Below, one piece after another: positions 10,751 to 23,400 of a DNA stretch of 64,000 nt. Each line of letters begins with the position of its first letter. Position 1 is the stretch's first letter. The position numbers were made by a program, and so were the translations under genes. The stretch covers positions 8,073,001 through 8,137,000 of the forward strand of contig OX387202.1 in assembly GCA_947561715.1 (NCBI GenBank), read 5' to 3'. The notes below the pieces were generated by a model, which had not been told where the DNA came from, ran no database searches, and saw nothing but the letters and a program-made list of their open reading frames with translations. The stretch is from Ascidia mentula. Lineage: Eukaryota > Chordata > Ascidiacea > Phlebobranchia > Ascidiidae.

Positions 10751-12950
10751 TTGCGGTTGCACAACGTATGTAACTATGCGATTTCAGCACTTGTCCATTT
10801 TGCAGTATATGACTTTTCGATGAAAAATATTTTTTTGCAGTACAAGCTTTATTTTTCAGTGGAAAACGCTGATACTCCAGTATTGCTTTTGCGGTTGCAC
10901 AAAGTATGTAACTATGCAATTTCAGCAATTGTCCATTTTGCAGTATATGACTTTTCGATGAAAAATATTTTTTTGCAGTACAAGCTTTATTATACAGTGG
11001 AAAACGCTGATACTCCAGTATTGCTTTTGCGGTTGTACAACGTATGTAACTATGAGATTTCAGCACTTGTCCATTTTGCAGTGTATGACTTTTCGATAAA
11101 AAATAATTTTTTTCAGTACAAGCTTTATTATACAGTGGAAAACGCTGATACTCCAGTATTGATTTTGCGGTTGCACAACGTATGTAACTGTGCGATTTCA
11201 GTACTTGTCCATTTTGCAGTATATGACTTTTCGATAAAAAATAATTTTTTTCAGTACAAGCTTTATTTTACAGTGGAAAACGCTGGTACTCCAGTATTGC
11301 CTTTGCGGTTGCACAACGTATGTAACTGTGCGATTTCAGCACTTGTCCATTTTGCAGTATATGATTTTTCGATGAAAAATATTTTTTTGCAGTACAAGCT
11401 TTATTATACAGTGGAAAACGCTGATACTCCAGTATTGCTTTTGCGGTTGCACAACGTATGTAACTGTGCAATTTCAGCACTTGTCCATTTTGCAGTATAT
11501 GATTTTTTGTGAAAAAATAATTTTTTTCAGTACAAGCTTTATTATACAGTGGAAAACGCTGGTATTCCAGTATTGCTTTTGCTGTTGCACAACGTATGTA
11601 ACTATGCGATTTCAGCACTTGTCCATTTTGCAGTATATGACTTTTCGATGAAAAATATTTTTTTGCTGTACAAGCTTTATTATACAGTGGAAAACGCTGA
11701 TACTCCAGTATTGCATTTGCGGTTGCACAACGTATGTAACTATGCGATTTCAGCACTTGTCCATTTTGCAGTATATGAATTTTCGATGAAAAATTTTTTT
11801 TTTGCAGTACAAGCTTTATTATACCGTGGAAAACGCTGATACTCCAGTATTGCTTTTGCGGTTGCACAACGTCTGTAACTATGCGATTTCAGCACTTGTC
11901 CATTTTGCAGTATATGACTTTTCGATGAAAAATATTTTTTTGCAGTACAAGTTTTATTATACAGTGGAAAACGCTGATACTCCAGTATTGCTTTTGCGGT
12001 TGCACAACGTATGTAACTGTGCGATTTCAGCACTTGTCCATTTTGCAGTATATGACTTTTCGATGCAAAATAAATTTTTTCAGTACAAGCTTTATTATAC
12101 AGTGGAAAACGCTGGTACTCCAGTATTGCTTTTGCAGTTGCACAACGTATGTAACTGAGCGATTTCAGCACTTGTCCATTTTGCAGTATATGACTTTTCG
12201 ATGAAAAATATTTTTTTGCAGTACAAGCTTGATTATACATTGGAAAACGCTGATACTCCATTATTGCTTTTGCGGTTGCACAACGTATGTAACTGTGCGA
12301 TTTCAGCACTTGTCCATTTTGCAGTATATGACTTTTCGATGAAAAATATTTTTTTGCAGTACAAGATTTATTATACAGTGGAAAACGCTGATACTCCAGT
12401 ATTGCTTTTGCGGTTGCACAACGTATGTAACTATGAGATTTCAGCACTTGTCCATTTTGCAGTGTATGACTTTTCGATAAAAAATAATTTTTTTCAGTAC
12501 AAGCTTTATTATACAGTGGAAAACGCTGATACTCCAGTATTGCTTTTGCGGTTGCACAACGTATGTAACTATGCGATTTCAGCACTTGTCCATTTTGCAG
12601 TATATGACTTTTCGATGAAAAATATTTTTTTGCAGTACAAGCTTTATTATACAGTGGAAAACGCTGATACTCCAGTATTGCTTTTGCGGTTGCACAACGT
12701 ATGTAACTATGCGATTTCAGCACTTGTCCATTTTGCAGTATATGACTTTTCGATGAAAAATATTTTTTTGCAGTACAAGCTTTATTATACAGTGGAAAAC
12801 GCTGATACTCCAGTATTGCTTTTGCGGTTGCACAACGTATGTAACTGTGCGATTTCAGCACTTGTCCATTTTGGAGTATATGATTTTTCGATGAAAAATA
12901 TTTTTTTGCAGTACAAGCTTTATTATACAGTGGAAAACGCTGATACTCCA
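10750..12950 (+). repeat. Mixed satellite monomers between HOR blocks
   Basis: This is an ordinary direct array. It holds an early example of the TTTTTTGTGAAAAAATAA monomer (about 11505) and a monomer with a 1-bp expansion of the T run (about 11790). Part of it (about 11.5-12.2 kb) repeats the order at 2.8-3.5 kb with an 8,691-bp offset, seen from the matched stretches at 3111-3467 and 11802-12158. No strong local HOR was recognised. Confidence 0.75.
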
Positions 12951-15900
12951 GTATTGCATTTGCTGTTGCACAACGTATGTGACTGTGCGATTTCAGCACT
13001 TGTCCATTTTGCAGTATATGACTTTTCGATGAAAAATATTTTTTTGCAGTACAAGCTTTATTATACAGTGGAAAACGCTGATACTCCAGTATTATTTTTG
13101 CGGTTGCACAACGTATGTAACTATGAGATTTCAGCACTTGTCCATTTTGCTGTGTATGACTTTTCGATAAAAAATAATTTTTTTCAGTACAAGCTTTATT
13201 ATACAGTGGAAAATGCTGATACTCCAGTATTGCTTTTGCGGTTGCACAACGTATGCAATTGTGCGATTTCAGCACTTGTCCGTTTTGCAGTATATGACTT
13301 TTCGACAAAAAATAATTTTTTTCAGTACAAGCTTTATTTTACAGTGGAAAACGCTGGTACTCCAGTATTGCCTTTGCGGTTGCACAACGTATGTAACTGT
13401 GCGATTTCAGCACTTGTCCATTTTGCAGTATATGACTTTTCGATGAAAAATATTTTTTTGCAGTACAAGCTTTATTATACAGTGGAAAACTCTGATACTC
13501 CAGTATTGCTTTTGCGGTTGCACAACGTATGTAACTATGAGATTTCAGCACTTGTCCATTTTGCAGTGTATGACTTTTCGACAAAAAATAATTTTTTTCA
13601 GTACAAGCTTTATTATACAGTGGAAAACGCTGATACTCCAGTATTGCTTTTGTGGTTGCACAACGTCTGTAACTATGCGATTTCAGCACTTGTCCATTTT
13701 GCAGTATATGACTTTTCGATGAAAAATATTTTTTTGCAGTACAAGCTTTATTATACAGTGGAAAACGCTGATACTCCAGTATTGCTTTTGCGGTTGCACA
13801 ACGTATGTAACTATGAGATTTCAGCACTTGTCCATTTTGCAGTATATGACTTTTCGATGAAAAATATTTTTTTGCAGTACAAGCTTTATTATACAGTGGA
13901 AAACGCTGATACTCCAGTATTGCTTTTGCGGTTGCACAACGTATGTAACTATGCGATTTCAGCACTTGTCCATTTTGCAGTATATGACTTTTCGATGAAA
14001 AATATTTTTTTGCAGTACAAGCTTTATTATACAGTGGAAAACGCTGATACTCCAGTATTGCTTTTGCGGTTGCACAACGTATGTAACTATGCGATTTCAG
14101 CACTTGTCTATTTTGCAGTGTATGACTTTTCGATGAAAAATATTTTTTTTCAGTACAAGCTTTATTATACAGTGGAAAACGCTGATACTCCAGTATTGCT
14201 TTTGTGGTTGCACAACGTCTGTAACTATGCGATTTCAGCACTTGTCTATTTTGCAGTATATGACTTTTCGATGAAAAATATTTTTTTTCAGTACAAGCTT
14301 TATTATACAGTGGAAAACGCTGATACTCCAGTATTGCTTTTGCGGTTGCACAACGTATGTAACTATGAGATTTCAGCACTTGTCCATTTTGCAGTATATG
14401 ACTTTTCGATGAAAAATATTTTTTTGCAGTACAAGCTTTATTATACAGTGGAAAACGCTGATACTCCAGTATTGCTTTTGCGGTTGCACAACGTATGTAA
14501 CTATGCGATTTCAGCACTTGTCCATTTTGCAGTATATGACTTTTCGATGAAAAATATTTTTTTGCAGTACAAGCTTTATTATACAGTGGAAAACGCTGAT
14601 ACTCCAGTATTGCTTTTGCGGTTGCACAACGTATGTAACTATGCGATTTCAGCACTTGTCCATTTTGCAGTATATGACTTTTCGATAAAAAATAATTTTT
14701 TTCAGTACAAGCTTTATTATACAGTGGAAAACGCTGATACTCCAGTATTCCTTTTGCGGTTGCACAACGTATGTAACTATGCGATTTCAGCACTTGTCCA
14801 TTTTGCAGTATATGACTTTTCGATGAAAAATATTTTTTTGCAGTAAAAGCTTTATTATACAGTGGAAAACGCTGATACTCCAGTATTGCTTTTGCGGTTG
14901 CACACCGTATGCAACTATGCGATTTCAGCACTTGTCCATATTGCAGTATATGACTTTTCGATAAAAAATAATTTTTTTCAGTACAAGCTTTATTATACGG
15001 TGGAAAACGCTGATACTCCAGTATTGCTTGTGCGGTTGCACAACGTATGTAACTATCAGATTTCAGCACTTGTCCATTTTGCAGTGTATGACATTTCGAT
15101 AAAAAATATTTTTTTTCAGTACAAGCTTTATTATACAGTGGAAAACGCTGATACTCCAGTATTGCTTTTGCGGTTGCACAACGTATGAAACTGTGCGATT
15201 TCAGCACTTGTCCATTTTGCAGTATATGACTTTTCGATGAAAAATATTTTTTTGCAGTACAAGCTTTATTCTACAGTGGAAAACGCTGATACTCCAGTAT
15301 TGCTTTTGCGGTTGCACAACGTATGTAACTATGCGATTTCAGCACTTGTCCATTTTGCAGTATATGACTTTTCGATGAAAAATATTTTTTTGCAGTACAA
15401 GCTTTATTATACAGTGGAAAACGCTGATACTCCAGTATTGCATTTGCTGTTGCACAACGTATGTGACTGTGCGATTTCAGCACTTGTCCATTTTGCAGTA
15501 TATGACTTTTCGATGAAAAATATTTTTTTGCAGTACAAGCTTTATTATACAGTGGAAAACGCTGATACTCCAGTATTGCTTTTGCGGTTGCACAACGTAT
15601 GTAACTATGAGATTTCAGCACTTGTCCATTTTGCTGTGTATGATTTTTCGATAAAAAATAATTTTTTTCAGTACAAGCTTTATTATACAGTGGAAAATGC
15701 TGATACTCCAGTATTGCTTTTGCGGTTGCACAACGTATGCAACTGTGCGATTTCAGCACTTGTCCGTTTTGCAGTATATGACTTTTCGATAAAAAATAAT
15801 TTTTTTCAGTACAAGCTTTATTTTACAGTGGAAAACGCTGGTACTCCAGTATTGCCTTTGCGGTTGCACAACGTATGTAACTGTGCGATTTCAGCACTTG

Positions 15901-17540
15901 TCCATTTTGCAGTATATGACTTTTCGATGAAAAATATTTTTTTGCAGTACAAGCTTTATTATACAGTGGAAAACTCTGATACTCCAGTATTGCTTTTGCG
16001 GTTGCACAACGTATGTAACTATGAGATTTCAGCACTTGTCCATTTTGCAGTGTATGACTTTTCGACAAAAAATAATTTTTTTCAGTACAAGCTTTATTAT
16101 ACAGTGGAAAACGCTGATACTCCAGTATTGCTTTTGTGGTTGCACAACGTCTGTAACTATGCGATTTCAGCACTTGTCCATTTTGCAGTATATGACTTTT
16201 CGATGAAAAATATTTTTTTGCAGTACAAGCTTTATTATACAGTGGAAAACGCTGATACTCCAGTATTGCTTTTGCGGTTGCACAACGTATGTAACTATGA
16301 GATTTCAGCACTTGTCCATTTTGCAGTATATGACTTTTCGATGAAAAATATTTTTTTGCAGTACAAGCTTTATTATACAGTGGAAAACGCTGATACTCCA
16401 GTATTGCTTTTGCGGTTGCACAACGTATGTAACTATGCGATTTCAGCACTTGTCCATTTTGCAGTATATGACTTTTCGATGAAAAATATTTTTTTGCAGT
16501 ACAAGCTTTATTATACAGTGGAAAACGCTGATACTCCAGTATTGCTTTTGCGGTTGCACAACGTATGTAACTATGCGATTTCAGCACTTGTCTATTTTGC
16601 AGTGTATGACTTTTCGATGAAAAATATTTTTTTTCAGTACAAGCTTTATTATACAGTGGAAAACGCTGATACTCCAGTATTGCTTTTGTGGTTGCACAAC
16701 GTCTGTAACTATGCGATTTCAGCACTTGTCTATTTTGCAGTATATGACTTTTCGATGAAAAATATTTTTTTTCAGTACAAGCTTTATTATACAGTGGAAA
16801 ACGCTGATACTCCAGTATTGCTTTTGCGGTTGCACAACGTATGTAACTATGAGATTTCAGCACTTGTCCATTTTGCAGTATATGACTTTTCGATGAAAAA
16901 TATTTTTTTGCAGTACAAGCTTTATTATACAGTGGAAAACGCTGATACTCCAGTATTGCTTTTGCGGTTGCACAACGTATGTAACTATGCGATTTCAGCA
17001 CTTGTCCATTTTGCAGTATATGACTTTTCGATGAAAAATATTTTTTTGCAGTACAAGCTTTATTATACAGTGGAAAACGCTGATACTCCAGTATTGCTTT
17101 TGCGGTTGCACAACGTATGTAACTATGCGATTTCAGCACTTGTCCATTTTGCAGTATATGACTTTTCGATAAAAAATAATTTTTTTCAGTACAAGCTTTA
17201 TTATACAGTGGAAAACGCTGATACTCCAGTATTCCTTTTGCGGTTGCACAACGTATGTAACTATGCGATTTCAGCACTTGTCCATTTTGCAGTATATGAC
17301 TTTTCGATGAAAAATAATTTTTTTCAGTACAAGCCTTATTATACGGTGGAAAACGCTGATACTCCAGTATTGCTTGTGCGGTTGCACAACGTATGTAACT
17401 ATCAGATTTCAGCACTTGTCCATTTTGCAGTGTATGACATTTCGATAAAAAATATTTTTTTTCAGTACAAGCTTTATTATACAGTGGAAAACGCTGATAC
17501 TCCAGTATTGCTTTTGCGGTTGCACAACGTATGAAACTGT
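12900..17540 (+). repeat. 18-mer HOR, two copies (2,484-bp shift)
   Basis: The TTGCATTTGCTGTTGC plus TATGTGACTG monomer at about 12955 recurs at 15439, and the GAG/ACAAAAAAT marker at 13537 recurs at 16021. Both shifts are exactly 2,484 bp (18 units). Copy 1 ends with ACGTATGAAAC at about 15183 and copy 2 with the same change at about 17530, only 17 units later. Copy 2 has therefore lost one monomer, at a junction near 17.3 kb where AAGCCTTATTATACGG appears. Confidence 0.87.
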
Positions 17541-19000
17541 GCGATTTCAGCACTTATCCATTTTGCAGTATATGATTTTTCGATGAAAAATATTTTTTTG
17601 CAGTACAAGCTTTATTATACAGAGGAAAACGCTGATACTCCAGTATTGCATTTGCGGTTGCACAACGTATGTAACTGTGCAATTTCAGCACTTGTCCATT
17701 TTGCAGTATATGACTTTTCGATGAAAAATATTTTTTTGCAGTAAAAGCTTTATTATACTGTGGAAAACGCTGATACTCCAGTATTGCTTTTGCGGTTGCA
17801 CAACGTATGAAACTATGCGATTTCAGGACTTGTCCATTTTGCAGTATATGACTTTTCGATGAAAAATATTTTTTTGCAGTACAAGCTTTATTATACAGTG
17901 GAAAACGCTGATAATCCAGTATTGCTTTTGCGGTTGCACTCCGTATGTAACTATGCGATTTCAGCACTTGTCCATTTTGCAGTATATGACTTTTCGATAA
18001 AAAATAATTTTTTGCAGTACAAGCTTTATTATACGGTGGAAAACGCTGATACTCCAGTATTGCTTTTGCGGTTGCACAACGTATGTAACTGTGCGATTTC
18101 AGTACTTGTCCATTTTGCAGTATATGACTTTTCGATAAAAAAGAATTTTTTTCAGTACAAGCTTTATTATACAGTGGAAAACGCTGGTACTCCAGTATTG
18201 CCTTTGCGGTTGCACAACGCATGTAACTGTGCGATTTCAGCACTTGTCGATTTTGCAGTATATGATTTTTCGATGAAAAATATTTTTTTGCAGTACAAGC
18301 TTTATTATACAGTGGAAAACGCTGATACTCCAGTATTGCTTTTGCGGTTGCACAACGTATGTAACTGTGCAATTTCAGCACTTGTCCATTTTGCAGTATA
18401 TGATTTTTTGTGAAAAAATAATTTTTTTCAGTACAAGCTTTATTATACCGTGGAAAACGCTGATACTCCAGTATTGCTTTTGCGGTTGCACAACGTATGT
18501 AACTATGCGATTTCAGCACTTGTCTATTTTGCAGTGTATGACTTTTCGATGAAAAATATTTTTTTTCAGTACAAGCTTTATTATACAGTGGAAAACGCTG
18601 ATACTCCAGTATTGCTTTTGTGGTTGCACAACGTCTGTAACTATGCGATTTCAGCACTTGTCTATTTTGCAGTATATGACTTTTCGATGAAAAATATTTT
18701 TTTTCAGTACAAGCTTTATTATACAGTGGAAAACGCTGATACTCCAGTATTGCTTTTGCGGTTGCACAACGTATGTAACTATGAGATTTCAGCACTTGTC
18801 CATTTTGCAGTATATGACTTTTCGATGAAAAATATTTTTTTGCAGTACAAGCTTTATTATACAGTGGAAAACGCTGATACTCCAGTATTGCTTTTGCGGT
18901 TGCACAACGTATGTAACTATGCGATTTCAGCACTTGTCCATTTTGCAGTATATGACTTTTCGATGAAAAATATTTTTTTGCAGTACAAGCTTTATTATAC
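15400..19000 (+). repeat. Macro-repeat arm 1, left part
   Basis: About 26 monomers share variant order with 38.58-42.18 kb at a constant offset of 23,183 bp (168 units minus 1 bp). Matched landmarks are 15439/38622, 16021/39204, 17859/41042, 18367/41550 and 18450/41633. The match includes rare changes such as AAGCCTTATT, CACTTATCC, GACAACGCATG-type variation (CACAACGCATG) and CTTGTCGATT. The arms diverge at about 19.0 and 42.2 kb. Confidence 0.88.
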
Positions 19001-20499
19001 AGTGGAAAACGCTGATACTCCAGTATTGCTTTTGCGGTTGCACAACGTATGTAACTATGCGATTTCAGCACTTGTCCATTTTGCAGTATATGACTTTTCG
19101 ATAAAAAATAATTTTTTTCAGTACAAGCTTTATTATACAGTGGAAAACGCTGATACTCCAGTATTGCTTTTGCGGTTGCACAACGTATGTAACTATGCGA
19201 TTTCAGCACTTGTCCATTTTGCAGTATATGACTTTTCGATGAAAAATATTTTTTTGCAGTAAAAGCTTTATTATACAGTGGAAAACGCTGATACTCCAGT
19301 ATTGCTTTTGCGGTTGCACACCGTATGCAATTATGCGATTTCAGCACTTGTCCATATTGCAGTATATGACTTTTCGATAAAAAATAATTTTTTTCAGTAC
19401 AAGCTTTATTATACGGTGGAAAACGCTGATACTCCAGTATTGCTTGTGCGGTTGCACAACGTATGTAACTATCAGATTTCAGCACTTGTCCATTTTGCAG
19501 TGTATGACATTTCGATAAAAAATATTTTTTTTCAGTACAAGCTTTATTATACAGTGGAAAACGCTGATACTCCAGTATTGCTTTTGCGGTTGCACAACGT
19601 ATGTAACTGTGCGATTTCAGCACTTGTCCATTTTGCAGTATATGATTTTTCGATGAAAAATATTTTTTTGCAGTACAAGCTTTATTATACAGAGGAAAAC
19701 GCTGATACTCCAGTATTGCATTTGCGGTTGCACAACGTATGTAACTGTGCAATTTCAGCACTTGTCCATTTTGCAGTATATGACTTTTCGATGAAAAATA
19801 TTTTTTTGCAGTAAAAGCTTTATTATACAGTGGAAAACGCTGATACTCCAGTATTGCTTTTGCGGTTGCACAATGTATGAAACTATGCGATTTCAGGACT
19901 TGTCCATTTTGCAGTATATGACTTTTCGATGAAAAATATTTTTTTGCAGTACAAGCTTTATTATACAGTGGAAAACGCTGATAATCCAGTATTGCTTTTG
20001 CGGTTGCACTCCGTATGTAACTATGCGATTTCAGCACTTGTCCATTTTGCAGTATATGACTTTTCGATAAAAAATAATTTTTTGCAGTACAAGCTTTATT
20101 ATACGGTGGAAAACGCTGATACTCCAGTATTGCTTGTGCGGTTGCACAACGTATGTACCTATCAGATTTCAGCACTTGTCCATTTTGCAGTGTATGACAT
20201 TTCGATAAAAAATATTTATTTTCAGTACAAGCTTTATTATACAGTGGAAAACGCTGATACTCCAGTATTGCTTTTGCGGTTGCACAACGTATGTAACTGT
20301 GCGATTTCAGCACTTGTCCATTTTGCAGTATATGATTTTTCGATGAAAAATATTTTTTTGCAGTACAAGCTTTATTATACAGTGGAAAACGCTGATACTC
20401 CAGTATTGCTTTTGCGGTTGCACAACGTATGTAACTATGAGATGTCAGCACTTGTCCATTTTGCAGTATATGACTTTTCGATGAAAAATATTTTTTTGC

Positions 20500-23400
20500 A
20501 GTACAAGCTTTATTATACAGTGGAAAACGCTGATACTCCAGTATTGCTTTTGCGGTTGCACAACGTATGTAACTATGCGATTTCAGCACTTGTCCATTTT
20601 GCAGTATATGACTTTTCGATGAAAAATATTTTTTTGCAGTACAAGCTTTATTATACAGTGGAAAACGCTGATACTCCAGTATTGCTTTTGCGGTTGCACA
20701 ACGTATGTAACTATGCGATTTCAGCACTTGTCCATTTTGCAGTATATGACTTTTCGATGAAAAATATTTTTTTGCAGTACAAGCTTTATTATACAGTGGA
20801 AAACGCTGATACTCCAGTATTGCTTTTGCGGTTGCACAACGTATGTAACTGTGCAATTTCAGCACTTGTCCATTTTGCAGTATATGACTTTTCGATAAAA
20901 AATATTTTTTTGCGGTAAAAGCTTTATTATACATTGGAAAACGCTGATACTCCAGTATTGCTTTTGTGGTTGCACAACGTCTGTAACTATGCGATTTCAG
21001 CACTTGTCCATTTTGCAGTATATGACTTTTCGATGAAAAATATTTTTTTGCAGTACAAGCTTTATTATACAGTGGAAAACGCTGATACTACAGTATTGCT
21101 TTTGCGGTTGCACAACGTATGTAACTATGAGATTTCAGCACTTGTCCATTTTGCAGTGTATGACTTTTCGATAAAAAATATTTTTTTTCAGTACAAGCTT
21201 TATTTTACAGTGGAAAACGCTGGTACTCCAGTATTGCCTTTGCGGTTGCCCAACGTATGTGACTGTGCGATTTCAGCACTTGTCCATTTTGCAGTATATG
21301 ACTTTTCGATGAAAAATATTTTTTTGCAGTACAAGCTTTATTATACAGTGGAAAACGCTGATACTCCAGTATTGCTTTTGCGGTTGCACAACGTATGTAA
21401 CTATGAGATTTCAGCACTTGTCCATTTTGCTGTGTATGACTTTTCGATAAAAAATAATTTTTTCAGTACAAGCTTTATTATACAGTGGAAAACGCTGATA
21501 CTCCAGTATTGCTTTTGCGGTTGCACAACGTATGCAACTGTGCGATTTCAGCACTTGTCCGTTTTGCAGTATATGACTTTTCGATAAAAAATAATTTTTT
21601 TCAGTACAAGCTTTATTTTACAGTGGAAAACGCTGGTACTCCAGTATTGCCTTTGCGGTTGCACAACGTATGTAACTGTGCGATTTCAGCACTTGTCCAT
21701 TTTGCAGTATATGACTTTTCGATGAAAAATATTTTTTTGCAGTACAAGCTTTATTATACAGTGGAAAACGCTGATACTCCAGTATTGCTTTTGCGGTTGC
21801 ACAACGTATGTAACTATGAGATTTCAGCACTTGTCCATCTTGCAGTGTATGACTTTTCGACAAAAAATAATTTTTTTCAGTACAAGCTTTATTATACAGT
21901 GGAAAACGCTGATACTCCAGTATTGCTTTTGTGGTTGCACAACGTCTGTAACTATGCGATTTCAGCACTTGTCCATTTTGCAGTATATGACTTTTCGATG
22001 AAAAATATTTTTTTGCAGTACAAGCTTTATTATACAGTGGAAAACGCTGATACTCCAGTATTGCTTTTGCGGTTGCACAACGTATGTAACTATGAGATTT
22101 CAGCACTTGTCCATTTTGCAGTATATGACTTTTCGATGAAAAATATTTTTTTGCAGTACAAGCTTTATTGTACAGTGGAAAACGCTGATACTCCAGTGTT
22201 GCTTTTGCGGTTGCACAACGTATGTAACTATGCGATTTCAGCACTTGTCCATTTTGCAGTATATGACTTTTCGATGAAAAATATTTTTTTTCAGTACAAG
22301 CTTTATTATACAGTGGAAAACGCTGATACTCCAGTATTGCTTTTGCGGTTGCACAACGTATGTAACTATGCGATTTCAGCACTTGTCCATTTTGCAGTAT
22401 ATGATTTTTCGATGAAAAATATTTTTTTGCAGTACAAGCTTTATTATACAGTGGAAAACGCTGATACTCCAGTATTGCTTTTGCGGTTGCACAACGTATG
22501 TAACTATGCGATTTCAGCACTTGTCCATTTTGCAGTATATGACTTTTCGACAAAAAAATAATTTTTTTCAGTACAAGCTTTATTATACAGTGGAAAACGC
22601 TGATACTCCAGTATTCCTTTTGCGGTTGCACAACGTATGTAACTATGCGATTTCAGGACTTGTCCATTTTGCAGTATATGACTTTTCGATGAAAAATATT
22701 TTTTTGCAGTACAAGCTTTATTATACAGTGGAAAACGCTGATAATCCAGTATTGCTTTTGCGGTTGCACACCGTATGTAACTATGCGATTTCAGCACTTG
22801 TCCATTTTGCAGTATATGACTTTTCGATAAAAAATAATTTTTTTCAGTACAAGCTTTATTATACGGTGGAAAACGCTGATACTCCAGTATTGCTTGTGCG
22901 GTTGCACAACGTATGTAACTATCAGATTTCAGCACTTGTCCATTTTGCAGTGTATGACATTTCGATAAAAAATATTTTTTTTCAGTACAAGCTTTATTAT
23001 ACAGTGGAAAACGCTGATACTCCAGTATTGCTTTTGCGGTTGCACAACGTATGTAACTGTGCGATTTCAGCACTTGTCCATTTTGCAGTATATGATTTTT
23101 CGATGAAAAATATTTTTTTGCAGTACAAGCTTTATTATACAGAGGAAAACGCTGATACTCCAGTATTGCATTTGCGGTTGCACAACGTATGTAACTGTGC
23201 AATTTCAGCACTTGTCCATTTTGCAGTATATGACTTTTCGATGAAAAATATTTTTTTGCAGTACAAGCTTTATTATACAGTGGAAAACGCTGATACTCCA
23301 GTATTGCTTTTGCGGTTGCACAACGTATGTAACTATGCGATTTCAGCACTTGTCCATTTTGCAGTATATGACTTTTCGATGAAAAATATTTTTTTGCAGT

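Noticed and set aside
11498-11520. TTTTTTGTGAAAAAATAA as an insertion or regulatory site
   Set aside because: It is the same length as the normal TTTTTCGATAAAAAATAA. It is a substituted variant that has been copied (also at about 18405, 29445, 32895, 41590, 42280, 44350, 48210, 51805).
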